Source: Alphaproteobacteria bacterium
Lineage (GTDB): Bacteria; Pseudomonadota; Alphaproteobacteria; Micropepsales; Micropepsaceae
Reading direction: 5' to 3'
Assembly: GCA_019242395.1 (NCBI GenBank)
Contig: JAFAVP010000221.1
Coordinates: 1 to 32,152 of the forward strand
Length of the DNA stretch: 32,152 nt
The notes under the pieces were generated by a model. It saw only the letters and a program-made list of their open reading frames with translations. It did no database searches and had not been told where the DNA came from. Made by a program: the position numbers and the translations under genes. Below are positions 7,052 through 14,570 of the stretch, in pieces. Within the stretch, counting starts at the first letter, position 1. Every line of letters begins with the position of its first letter.

Positions 7052-9073
7052 TCAGTGTCCGAACAGGCTACTTAGAATTTCATCAAACGTGCTTGGGTTT
7101 CGGTTCGTCTGCTCACCGGTTGCGCCTGAGCTTCCGGGGGTAGAGATGTCCGCTGCTGCAAGGGCCGTTGCGGGGGCCTTAGGTTGCGGCGCCAGCTTAA
7201 TCGATGTGAGCGGTTCTACCGGGTTGCCGCGTTCTGCATTTTCCATGAAGGCTTTGAACATGCGAGCCGGCAATGTGCCGCCCGTCGCATGCACCATGGG
7301 CGCGTTGTTGTCATTGCCGATCCATACCCCACAAACATAGTCGCTGGTGAATCCGACGAACCAGGCATCTCGAAAGTCCTGGGTGGTACCTGTCTTACCG
7401 GCGCTCGGCCGCTCCTCCAGGCGCGCCGCCTTGCCAGTGCCTGATGTCACCGTTGCCACCATCAACTCCGCCATCTCTGCCGCGTTTCCCGCGCTCATAA
7501 CGCGCCCTAACCCGGCATTCTTCCGGCTGTAGAGTACGCGGCCCGCGCGCGTGCGAATTCCGCGGATCGCATAAGGCACCACGCCTTCACCACCGTTGGC
7601 GAAAGGCGTGTACGCGGCCGTGAGTTCGAGCGGTGTCACTGTGGACGAGCCAAGCGCGATCGATGGCACCGCCACAAGCTTCGACGTGATGCCGAGCCGG
7701 TGCGCGGTTCTCACGACCGCGCGCGGACTAGCTTCGACAGCCAGTTGCGCGGCGACGGAGTTGGACGATTTGGCAAAGGCACGCGTGAGCGTGATTTGTC
7801 CTTCATAGCGCCCCTCGTAATTCGCCGGATGCCATCTCCCGAAACTCACCGGCGAATCATTCACGACATCTTCAAGATGATGCCCGCGCTCAAATGCGGT
7901 GAGATAAACGAACGGTTTGAAGGCAGACCCCGGCTGCCGCATTGCCTCTGTTGCGCGGTTATAAGGGCTGAGGCCGTAGCTTCTGCCTCCAACCATTGCG
8001 CGCACCGCCCCATCGGGAGCAAGAGCCACGAGTGCTGCTTCGTGCGCATGCAGCTTACGGCCTTCTCCAGCAAGCCCCGCTTCGACTGCTCGCTCCGCCT
8101 CTCGCTGGAGTCGTAGATCGAAGGTGGTCTGCACGATGATGGGTGCGTCCACTTTGTCCGTATAATCGGGGATGCGGGTGATGACCCAATCGGCGAAATA
8201 GCCGGCATTGGGCGTGCCCGTGCTTTGCACCATGTGGGGCCGGGACGCTGCGGCGACTTTCCAAGCATTGGTCTTGATAAAGCCAGCATCGGCCATGGCC
8301 CGAAGGACTGTTTGGGCGCGCGCGTCCGCTGCTTGAGGATTTGACAGTGGATTATATTTCGCAGGCGCTTTCACTGAGCCTGCTAGAATAGCCGCCTCCT
8401 TGAGGCTCAATTCCGTTGGAGACTTCCCGAAGAACCGCTCGGAAGCGGCTTCAATCCCAAAAGTACCCGCGCCGAAATAGACCCGGTTCAGATACAAGGT
8501 CAGGATCTCATCCTTGCTGTAGCGAGACTCAAGATATAGCGCGAGCAGCGCCTCCTGCCCCTTTCGATCGAAGGTACGCTTGGGATCAAGGAACAGATTT
8601 TTTGCAAGCTGCTGGGTCAGTGTGGAACCGCCCTGGACCACGTGTCCCGCCGCCATGTTTTGCAGCGCGGCGCGGACCAGTCCAATGACGTCGAGCCCCA
8701 TATGATCCCGAAAGCGGCGGTCTTCTATCGCGATGAAAGCGTTGGGCACATAGGCGGGCAGATCGTGCACGCCGATCATGGCGCCTTGCGTGAGACCCTT
8801 TCGCGCGATCAGCTGGCCTTGGCGATCCAAGATGGTCACATCCCTTGAAGGTGCGTTCAGCGCCAGATGACTGACGTCGGGAAGCTCATTGATCCAGTGA
8901 AAGACGAAACCCGCCCCGACGATGAAGATCCAGGCGAGCAGAAGCGCGAGGGCATAGGGCCAACTGCGCTTCCGCTTTGCGTTCGCCGGCTGCGAAGACA
9001 GCCGCTTGGCAGCCACTTCTTTAGGCGAAGCGCTTCCTTGCCTCTTCTGCGGCTCGATTTTTTGCGGCGCCAT
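7052..9073 (-). CDS. PBP1A-type bifunctional peptidoglycan glycosyltransferase/transpeptidase
   Basis: A class A penicillin-binding protein that polymerises glycan strands and cross-links peptides in the periplasm. The 673 residues comprise a basic cytoplasmic N-terminus, one membrane anchor (about 39-58), a GT51 domain with catalytic Glu117 in EDRRFRDHMGLD and QGGSTLTQQLAKN (147-159), and a transpeptidase domain with SAFK (Ser383-Lys386), SSN (436-438) and KTGT (560-563). The C-terminal tail is rich in Ala, Pro and Ser. It is shorter than typical PBP1a because there is no large OB-like insert. The ATG at 9073 has only a weak AGG-containing leader. It is divergent from the MacA-like gene across 292 bp that hold dyads and TTAA boxes. 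Confidence 0.93.
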   Translation of the reverse strand: MAPQKIEPQKRQGSASPKEVAAKRLSSQPANAKRKRSWPYALALLLAWIFIVGAGFVFHWINELPDVSHLALNAPSRDVTILDRQGQLIARKGLTQGAMIGVHDLPAYVPNAFIAIEDRRFRDHMGLDVIGLVRAALQNMAAGHVVQGGSTLTQQLAKNLFLDPKRTFDRKGQEALLALYLESRYSKDEILTLYLNRVYFGAGTFGIEAASERFFGKSPTELSLKEAAILAGSVKAPAKYNPLSNPQAADARAQTVLRAMADAGFIKTNAWKVAAASRPHMVQSTGTPNAGYFADWVITRIPDYTDKVDAPIIVQTTFDLRLQREAERAVEAGLAGEGRKLHAHEAALVALAPDGAVRAMVGGRSYGLSPYNRATEAMRQPGSAFKPFVYLTAFERGHHLEDVVNDSPVSFGRWHPANYEGRYEGQITLTRAFAKSSNSVAAQLAVEASPRAVVRTAHRLGITSKLVAVPSIALGSSTVTPLELTAAYTPFANGGEGVVPYAIRGIRTRAGRVLYSRKNAGLGRVMSAGNAAEMAELMVATVTSGTGKAARLEERPSAGKTGTTQDFRDAWFVGFTSDYVCGVWIGNDNNAPMVHATGGTLPARMFKAFMENAERGNPVEPLTSIKLAPQPKAPATALAAADISTPGSSGATGEQTNRNPSTFDEILSSLFGH

Positions 9074-9110
9074 GCGGATGCCTGCGCTTCTGCGTATGGT
9101 TTCTAGGCGG

Positions 9111-9131
9111 TTAACTCTTAACGGCTGTTAA
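9111..9131. promoter_or_regulatory. Cluster of three TTAA boxes upstream of the PBP gene
   Basis: TTAA occurs at 9111-9114, 9118-9121 and 9128-9131, with TTAAC repeated in the first two. The last two are separated by six bases; the CtrA recognition element of alphaproteobacteria is TTAA-N7-TTAA, so the spacing is one short. The cluster is 38-58 bp upstream of the PBP start, where a promoter would be expected. CtrA control is a guess. Confidence 0.25.
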
Positions 9132-9152
9132 ACAAAGCAGCCGCCGCGCGCA

Positions 9153-9175
9153 CCCCCACAATCACCATGTGGGGG
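9153..9175. repeat. Perfect 8-bp inverted repeat in the PBP/MacA-like divergent region
   Basis: CCCCCACA (9153-9160) and TGTGGGGG (9168-9175) are exact complements with a 7-base spacer. It lies 80 bp from the PBP start and 190 bp from the adaptor start. No T-tract follows on either strand, so a protein-binding site or an RNA leader hairpin is more likely than a terminator. Confidence 0.5.
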
Positions 9176-9251
9176 CCGGCGCTGTCTGTGCAAATAGATG
9201 TAGCAAGGAGTGTGTAAGCAAACAGCCGTCACCGCCTCGATGAAGGGAGGC

Positions 9252-9341
9252 ATGCGCAAAATGGCCGCCTGCAATGGGCTCTGCCGAAACGGCTGCGACT
9301 TTCGTGCGGGGTTGACGGAGAGCAGCCTCCCGATGAGATAG
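9252..9341 (+). CDS. Possible 29-residue Cys-containing leader ORF
   Basis: ATG at 9252 opens a frame of 29 codons ending in TAG at 9339-9341, 24 bases before the MacA-like start. AAGGGAGG immediately precedes it (only one base to the ATG), and a second in-frame ATG at 9261 is at a better distance. The peptide has Cys7, Cys11 and Cys15 in CNGLCRNGC and several Arg. It could be a leader peptide or chance. A near-consensus -35 TTGACG at 9312-9317 lies inside it, which would argue that the adaptor promoter is here instead. Confidence 0.2.
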   Translation: MRKMAACNGLCRNGCDFRAGLTESSLPMR

Positions 9342-9365
9342 GATCATTTGGGCTGGAGTTCGCCT

Positions 9366-10541
9366 GTGAACGAGCGATCGAAACTCGCAAACACTGGCCC
9401 GGCCGCGCGGGTTGGAATCGGTGCCGGTACAGGAGGTTTCTCCAGGCGCAGCTGGGTGTTGCTCGCACTTGCGGCCGCTGCCATCTTGGTTTTGACCGCA
9501 GTGCTTCTGCGCAAAGGAAGCGCACCAGCCTATATGACGCAGACGGTGACGCGCGGCCGCCTTGTGGTGACGGTCAGCGCAACAGGTACCCTGCAGCCGC
9601 GCGATCAGGTGGATGTCGGCGCGGAAATCTCGGGCCGCATCGATGCGCTTTATGCCGATTACAACGATCATGTGAAAAAGGGGCAGAAGCTCGCCAAGAT
9701 CAATACCGAGCAGATCGAGGCGCAGCTTGCGCAATCGCGCGCAGCCCTGGAACAGGCCAAGGCGACCTACGATCAATCATCTCACAATTATCCCCGCACG
9801 GAGGCGCTGGCCAAGAGCAACGCGGCCTCAAAGCAGGATCTCGATAACGCGCGCGCCGATCTGCTGCGGGCCAAAGCCAACGTGAACCTTGCCGCTGCGC
9901 AGGTTCGCGCCAACGAAACGCTGCTATCCAAGGCCACGATCTACTCGCCCATGGACGGCGTGGTGCTGGATCGCAAAGTGTCGCGGGGGCAAACAGTTGT
10001 GGCTGCCATGCAGACGCCTGTGCTGTTTACACTGGCAAGCGACCTTTCGCAGATGGAATTGGATGTGGACATCGACGAAGCCGATGTTGGCCAAGTGCAT
10101 TCAGGACAGCATGCGACGTTCACGGTAGACGCATATCCCGGTCGGCAGTTCGATGCGAAGCTCGTCTCCATCCACAGCGCTCCTAAGGTTATGCGCGGCG
10201 CGGTCACCTATCGGGGTGTGCTGCTGGTCTCCAATCCTCGCGGCCTGCTTAAGCCCGGCATGAGTGCGACAGCCAATATCGTAGCCTCCACACTGGCGAA
10301 CGCGCTGCTCGTGCCGAACATGGCTTTGCGCTTCGTACCCGCGCTCGGTGTGGCGAATGCGCCACCGGCGGCGAACGCCGCCGGCCATGGACGGGTGTGG
10401 ACGTTGGAGAACGGCCGGCTAAGACCGCATGATCTGACGCTCGGCGCAACGAACCGCCATCTCACGCAGGTGGTGAGCGGCGATCTCGCGACTGGGGAAC
10501 AGGTGGTGACGGACGTCAAAGCGCCGCAAGGCAAGGAATAA
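9366..10541 (+). CDS. MacA-like periplasmic adaptor (HlyD/RND family), orphan
   Basis: Adaptor subunit of a tripartite efflux or secretion pump, inner-membrane anchored. In this 391-residue form, a membrane helix is at 29-48, a barrel-sandwich/lipoyl half at about 60-112 (SATGTLQPRDQVDVGAEISGRI), an alpha-hairpin at 114-186, the second lipoyl half at 190-222 (IYSPMDGVVLDRKVSRGQTV), then the beta-barrel (PGMSATANIV at 297-306) and a membrane-proximal domain. GTG at 9366 is chosen because GGAG (9355-9358) is seven bases upstream; an in-frame TTG at 9348 lies before that ribosome site. No MacB-type ABC transporter or TolC gene is next to it; the following gene is convergent, 16 bp away. Confidence 0.88.
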   Translation: MNERSKLANTGPAARVGIGAGTGGFSRRSWVLLALAAAAILVLTAVLLRKGSAPAYMTQTVTRGRLVVTVSATGTLQPRDQVDVGAEISGRIDALYADYNDHVKKGQKLAKINTEQIEAQLAQSRAALEQAKATYDQSSHNYPRTEALAKSNAASKQDLDNARADLLRAKANVNLAAAQVRANETLLSKATIYSPMDGVVLDRKVSRGQTVVAAMQTPVLFTLASDLSQMELDVDIDEADVGQVHSGQHATFTVDAYPGRQFDAKLVSIHSAPKVMRGAVTYRGVLLVSNPRGLLKPGMSATANIVASTLANALLVPNMALRFVPALGVANAPPAANAAGHGRVWTLENGRLRPHDLTLGATNRHLTQVVSGDLATGEQVVTDVKAPQGKE

Positions 10542-10557
10542 CGGGCGTTCCAAAAGG

Positions 10558-11676
10558 TCAGCGATGGCCGTCGTCGTCATCGTCGTTGTCATCGCTGTGG
10601 CGTGCTTGCGCGCGTGCTGCTGCTTTCGCCGCTTCGGCATTGGCCCGTGCGGCCGCTCGTGCCGCTTCTGCCGTCGCATGGGCGGCCGCACGTTCTCCGG
10701 CCGCTGTTGCTCGCGCTGCGGCAGCCTCGGCTTGCGCCTGAGCTCTTACTGCGGCCGCGCTCACTTCGGCGCCGACATCAACGCTTGCCATCCCATCGCT
10801 CGACATGTGCCCCTTGTAGGCTTTGATTTTAACAGAGCCTGAACCGAACGAGCTCACCTTCGGATCGATCGCCAGACCACCAAACGTGAAATTGCCAGAG
10901 CCCATGATATCCACATGCAGCGGATTGGCGATCCCATCGGCGATGTTCACCGAGCCAGAGCCAGCAATATCCACCTTCACGGGTCCATTCACACGGGAAG
11001 CGGAGATATCGCCGGAACCAGCGATGTCCACGCTCAAGCCCCCTGCGATTGGCCCCAGTGCTGTGTCGCCCGCCCCGGCTATATCCGCCTTGACGCTTTG
11101 AGTTGGTCCCACATTGACCTTGCCCGAACCCGCGATATCGAGGTCCAGCGGTCCCGACACAGCGGCCAAATCGATACGCCCTGTGCCATCCAGCGAAATC
11201 TTCGCGCTCGTCACCTTCCCGATTTTGGATTGCGTGGCGGAGGCTTCGAACTTGAGCGGTCCCATAGTGTCGCCGATAGTGGCCTTTCCTACCATGTCAT
11301 CCACAGAGACCGCGCTGCCTCGCGGCAGGCTAACCTTCACGACCAGCTGGTCGGGCTTGGATTTGCCGTAGTCGAAATTAAACCAGCTGTGCCAATCCCA
11401 CACCGTGTCCGTATTGGAACCCTCAATGTAGATCGTGCTGCCGGAGGCATGGACATCTACCTGATTGACGCGCTCGCGGGTGCCGCTCACATCCACTCTC
11501 ACGGGGCCGCCGTTGCTGACGTTCACAACCAGAGTCCCGACGAAATCGTCCACTCTCAGCGCGCTACCGCTGAAGCTTTTTTGAGGCCAGGTCACCCAGT
11601 CTTCTGCGGCGGCCGCGGGGAGTATCAAAAGGGCCGCAACCGCGGCGCCCAACAGGAGGGACTTAAAATCTTTCAT
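10558..11676 (-). CDS. Exported DUF2807 (GIN domain) beta-helix protein with Ala-rich and Asp-rich tail
   Basis: A 372-residue secreted protein, function unknown. A signal peptide covers residues 1-24 (AAAA-ED cleavage). The DUF2807 region contains a ladder of near-identical turns: DIAGSG/DIAGAG/DIMGSG at 180, 198, 217, 236 and 256, a 18-20 residue period expected for a right-handed beta-helix. Residues 300-359 are an almost pure Ala/Arg/Glu/Gln helix, and the protein ends in a run of Asp with flanking His (360-372), a possible cation-binding tail. GGGAGG (plus 11682-11687) five bases before the ATG fixes the start. A long dyad lies upstream. It is downstream of an orphan response regulator on the same strand, 152 bp apart. 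Confidence 0.8.
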   Translation of the reverse strand: MKDFKSLLLGAAVAALLILPAAAAEDWVTWPQKSFSGSALRVDDFVGTLVVNVSNGGPVRVDVSGTRERVNQVDVHASGSTIYIEGSNTDTVWDWHSWFNFDYGKSKPDQLVVKVSLPRGSAVSVDDMVGKATIGDTMGPLKFEASATQSKIGKVTSAKISLDGTGRIDLAAVSGPLDLDIAGSGKVNVGPTQSVKADIAGAGDTALGPIAGGLSVDIAGSGDISASRVNGPVKVDIAGSGSVNIADGIANPLHVDIMGSGNFTFGGLAIDPKVSSFGSGSVKIKAYKGHMSSDGMASVDVGAEVSAAAVRAQAQAEAAAARATAAGERAAAHATAEAARAAARANAEAAKAAARAQARHSDDNDDDDDGHR

Positions 11677-11701
11677 GGCAGCCTCCCGGCTGAAGAACTA
11701 G

Positions 11702-11744
11702 GTGCTCACTACAGATAGGGTGTTCGCAGTAGTGTTTTTAGCAC
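11702..11744. promoter_or_regulatory. Long interrupted dyad in the DUF2807 leader
   Basis: GTGCTCACTAC (11702-11712) pairs with GTAGTG (11729-11734) and AGCAC (11740-11744), leaving a 16-base loop and a 5-base T bulge (11735-11739). That is 11 matched pairs. It sits 25-68 bp upstream of the DUF2807 start, between it and the regulator gene. It could be an operator, an mRNA leader hairpin or, on the plus strand, a 6-bp stem followed by five T residues resembling a weak terminator. Confidence 0.45.
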
Positions 11745-11828
11745 GGAACTATCGCAAGGCCCCGATGAATTCCGCACAGGAGAACAAACTAGCGTCCAGG
11801 GTTCTGAAATCCAATATAGCTCAACAGC

Positions 11829-12512
11829 TTAGGCCACCAGACGGTAGCCGCCCGATTCCGTGACAAGGATCTGTGCCTGGCCGGGATTATTCTCGATCTT
11901 CTGTCGCAACCGGTAAATGTGGGTCTCCAAAGTGTGCGTGGTTACGGCGGGGTTGTAGCCCCACACTTCATGCAGAAGTGTATCGCGCCCGACGGTGTCT
12001 CCCTGCCGGTACAGGAATTTTAGGATGTTGGTTTCCTTTTCCGTCAGGCGGATCTTCTTGCCGACGGTGTCGAGCAGCAGTTTGGCGCTCGGGCGGAACG
12101 TGTACGGCCCAATGCGGTAAACAGCCTCTTCACTCTGCTCATGACTGCGCAGATGCGCGTGGACCCGCGCCATCAGCACGGCGAAGCGGAAGGGTTTCGT
12201 GACGTAGTCGTTCGCCCCAGACTTCAGCCCCTGGATCGTGTCGTCGTCAGTAGCGGCCGCAGTCAGCAGGATGATCGGGCAGCTTACGCCCGCCTCCCGG
12301 AATTCATGGCATAGCCCGCGGCCATCGCCATCCGGCAACCCCACATCCAGAATCATGAATTCGTAAAGGCCTTCTTTGGCTCGTGCACGGCCTTCCGCGC
12401 ATGTGCCAGCCTCCACCGGATCGTATTCGCCTTCCGCGGCCAGCTGCTCGGCCAGGGAGCTGCGCAACATCTGGTCGTCGTCCACCAGCAAAACCTTTTT
12501 GGCGCTTGGCAT
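11829..12512 (-). CDS. OmpR-family response regulator without adjacent kinase
   Basis: A two-component transcription regulator of 227 residues. The receiver domain has Asp11/Asp12, phospho-acceptor Asp56 in ILDVGLPDGDG, Thr84 and Lys106 in YVTKPFRF. The C-terminal winged helix-turn-helix spans about 130-227, with RLTEKETNILKFLYR, WGYNPAVTTHTLETHIYRLRQKIE and the terminal ESGGYRL hairpin. I use the ATG at 12512, with AAGGGA about eight bases upstream, rather than 12548, which adds 12 unusual residues. No histidine kinase gene is in the neighbourhood, so its partner is elsewhere. The targets are unknown; the DUF2807 gene immediately downstream is a natural candidate. Confidence 0.9.
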   Translation of the reverse strand: MPSAKKVLLVDDDQMLRSSLAEQLAAEGEYDPVEAGTCAEGRARAKEGLYEFMILDVGLPDGDGRGLCHEFREAGVSCPIILLTAAATDDDTIQGLKSGANDYVTKPFRFAVLMARVHAHLRSHEQSEEAVYRIGPYTFRPSAKLLLDTVGKKIRLTEKETNILKFLYRQGDTVGRDTLLHEVWGYNPAVTTHTLETHIYRLRQKIENNPGQAQILVTESGGYRLVA

Positions 12513-12585
12513 GGTCCTGTCCCTTCGTCTGGCCCCCGGCGGCTCCAACTCTACCGGGATTTAGGCATCCGGTGTATGTGAAACC

Positions 12586-13674
12586 ATGGCCGCGCCGCCA
12601 CGACCCTTGCGAGAGCCTTGCTCCGCTGTCGCCGCCGTGACGCGCGCGGCCATCGCGTTTCGCGAGGGGCTTCCTGTTGTGATCCGCGATCCGGAGGGTA
12701 CTAGCGTCGCCTTCGCGCTGGAAACGGTGGCTCCCACATCTCTCGCGGATGTGAAGGAGGGTGTGCTGCTCTTGAGCCATGCACGGGCACGCACTCTGAA
12801 AATCCGTCTCTATACCCCGGAGGTGGTGGCGCTTCCCCTTACCGTTGGTCCCAGCCTGCCGCAGTTGCTCGCCATCGCCGATCCAACACTTGATCTGGCC
12901 GAACCGCTAAAGGGCCCCTTCGCCCCGCTCCGGCGAGCCTTGCCGCCGGGGTCCGCTGCCGCTGTGAGGCTGGCAAAGCTCTCCGGCCTCCTGCCGGCAG
13001 CGTTGGTGAAGGCACTGCACCACAAGCCTTGTCCCGAGATCCTAGAAGTCTCCGCAGATGATATCCGCGCCTACGAGGAAGAATCGGTGGAGACACTAAC
13101 CCTGGTCACCCGCGCCCACGTTCCCCTTGAGGGAGCCGAGCGAGCAGAACTGGTTGCCTTTCGGGCGCGCGATGGCGGGCCAGAGCACTATGCCATTCTA
13201 CTAAATGCACCTTCTCCCAACCGGCCAGTGCTCACCCGGCTCCACTCGGAATGCTTCACCGGCGATCTGCTTGGTTCCCTGAGATGCGACTGCGGACCCC
13301 AATTGCGCGGCGCGATTGAGGCGATGGGTAACGCCGCGGGCGGCATCGTGCTCTATCTTGCGCAGGAGGGACGCGGCATAGGCCTCATCAACAAGCTGCG
13401 TGCTTACCGCTTGCAGGACCAAGGGTTCGACACGCTGGAAGCGAACGAGCGCCTCGGGTTCGAGCCGGATGAGCGTCTATACCGCGTAGCCGCGAAAATG
13501 CTGTCCCTGCTGGGCTATTCATCCGTCCGGCTACTCACCAACAATCCAGACAAGGTAAAGGCTTTGCAAGAGGCCGGGATCCAGGTTGTCGAGCGCGTGC
13601 CGCAACGCTTCGCCGCTACCCCGCACAACCGCAATTACCTCGAAGCCAAGCTCAGAGCAGGCCACCTGCCCTGA
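12586..13674 (+). CDS. ribA: GTP cyclohydrolase II with degenerate DHBP-synthase-like N-terminus
   Basis: RibA opens GTP to give the first riboflavin intermediate. The catalytic domain occupies about 170-362. Zinc ligands are Cys223, Cys234 and Cys236 in HSECFTGDLLGSLRCDCG, with the exact family spacing. The catalytic loop is QEGRGIGL (260-267), followed by RLQDQGFDT, AN..LGF..D and the C-terminal TNNPDK. Residues 1-165 resemble the fold of dihydroxybutanone-phosphate synthase in outline but lack its Asp/Glu-rich active-site motifs, so that activity should be absent. This layout is known in alphaproteobacteria. The gene is divergent from the regulator, with 73 bp between the starts. Confidence 0.93.
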   Translation: MAAPPRPLREPCSAVAAVTRAAIAFREGLPVVIRDPEGTSVAFALETVAPTSLADVKEGVLLLSHARARTLKIRLYTPEVVALPLTVGPSLPQLLAIADPTLDLAEPLKGPFAPLRRALPPGSAAAVRLAKLSGLLPAALVKALHHKPCPEILEVSADDIRAYEEESVETLTLVTRAHVPLEGAERAELVAFRARDGGPEHYAILLNAPSPNRPVLTRLHSECFTGDLLGSLRCDCGPQLRGAIEAMGNAAGGIVLYLAQEGRGIGLINKLRAYRLQDQGFDTLEANERLGFEPDERLYRVAAKMLSLLGYSSVRLLTNNPDKVKALQEAGIQVVERVPQRFAATPHNRNYLEAKLRAGHLP

Positions 13675-13737
13675 CTTGTGGGAACGAAGCGGTCAGCACC
13701 TGCATTACCCTCATTTGAGTTCTTATCGGGAACGCTC

Positions 13738-13929
13738 ATGTCCGCCTTCGGCCTCTATGTCATCGGCTTCATTATCCTGCTTTGTGGGCTCATCTACGCT
13801 GCGTACCTCGTCCACGTCCCCCAGACATGGATCATCGTCGGAACGCTGGTTGTTGTCGGCATCGGCGTGATGTCCGCGGTGTCTCACACCAAGCACCGCG
13901 ATCCTCCAGCCGAGCCACCTGTTGCTTGA
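13738..13929 (+). CDS. Small two-helix membrane protein, hypothetical
   Basis: A 63-residue protein I do not recognise. Two membrane helices are visible, about 4-24 (rich in Ile, Leu, Phe) and 30-47 (Val/Gly-rich), joined by a short HVPQ turn. A basic, proline-rich tail follows (HTKHRD then PPAEPP). The ATG at 13738 has GGGAA (13728-13732) five bases upstream. An in-frame extension to 13678 starts right after ribA but has no ribosome site of its own. It is 63 bp downstream of ribA on the same strand and may share its transcript. Confidence 0.65.
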   Translation: MSAFGLYVIGFIILLCGLIYAAYLVHVPQTWIIVGTLVVVGIGVMSAVSHTKHRDPPAEPPVA

Positions 13930-14288
13930 TTGGGCGGATGGCGCCCTGGGATATCTGGCGACATATCGTTACATAGTGGAGTGGATTTCATTGGCAGCAC
14001 CGCGCGTGCAGCCTTAAAGCCGCGTTTGGGCACTGTCCGGAGGAAGCCCGAATGCCGGGATCACCCAAGCTCCTTCAACCCTCTGTTTACCTGCGCGATC
14101 TTGCTACTCCTCTGCTCGCGCCCGCTCGCCTGGGCATTCTCAGGCTTGCGCCGGTCGCGATGAGGATTTTCATTGAACCTTGGGAAGCGGCAGGAATCCC
14201 GTGCGCGGCAGGAATCCCGTGCAATGCGGCGATCACAACGATGAGCGGCATTTCCAAAAAAGACCGGACCGGCCTGGAGAACAGCGCA
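13930..14288. other. Non-coding stretch with a stem, dyads and a tandem repeat
   Basis: About 359 bp with no convincing gene. Just after the preceding stop, GGGCG (13932-13936) and CGCCC (13942-13946) form a 5-bp stem without a T-tract. GATAT and ATATC at 13951-13969 make a small dyad. TTGGCA (13991-13996), 17 bases, then TTAAAG (14014-14019) is a weak promoter candidate for the next gene. A tandem repeat lies at 14187-14222. Frames that cross this region look like chance extensions. Confidence 0.5.
14187..14222. repeat. Perfect tandem duplication of 18 bp
   Basis: GCGGCAGGAATCCCGTGC is present twice with no gap (14187-14204 and 14205-14222). The unit is a multiple of three, so it does not break the open frame leading into the next gene, but this region is probably untranslated. 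Confidence 0.9.
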
Positions 14289-14570
14289 ATGCGCCGTCAC
14301 CCTCATGTGCTCAACGCGGCAAGCAATCTGCTGGGCATCTGCTTCATCATCATCGGCGGCCTGAAGCTTACAAATCAGAATGCCCGAACCTACTCGGATG
14401 AGATCGCGTGGGCAGCTGCGTTCCTTCTCGTGGTAAGCATCGCCGCCTCCTACTTCGGCGTGCGGGAGGGTATCGAGCGGGAATGGCGTGTGCGCGTTGC
14501 CGATTGGTCGTTCCTTGCGGGTATCGCTGCACTCATCATCTCAATGGTGATCGCCGCCTACCAGCTTTAG
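14289..14570 (+). CDS. Conserved hypothetical three-helix membrane protein
   Basis: A 93-residue protein resembling uncharacterised small membrane proteins of proteobacteria that begin RHPHVLNAASNLLG; no function is known to me. Helices are about 13-28, 39-56 and 72-91, with a charged loop REGIEREWRVRV between the last two. I place the start at the ATG at 14289 because GGAGA (14276-14280) is eight bases upstream and the protein then starts with the typical motif. An ATG at 14241 would add 16 charged residues, and longer extensions run through the repeat. Its TAG stop overlaps the stop of the convergent yggS by three bases. Confidence 0.65.
   Translation: MRRHPHVLNAASNLLGICFIIIGGLKLTNQNARTYSDEIAWAAAFLLVVSIAASYFGVREGIEREWRVRVADWSFLAGIAALIISMVIAAYQL

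Noticed and set aside
9162-9776. Minus-strand frame of 204 codons over the start of the MacA-like gene
   Set aside because: It is antisense to a well-supported adaptor and has low-complexity, Arg/His-rich composition typical of GC-rich shadows.
13930-14163. 77-codon plus-strand frame starting with TTG after the small membrane gene
   Set aside because: It has no ribosome site, a chance-like composition, and covers stem and dyad sequence.
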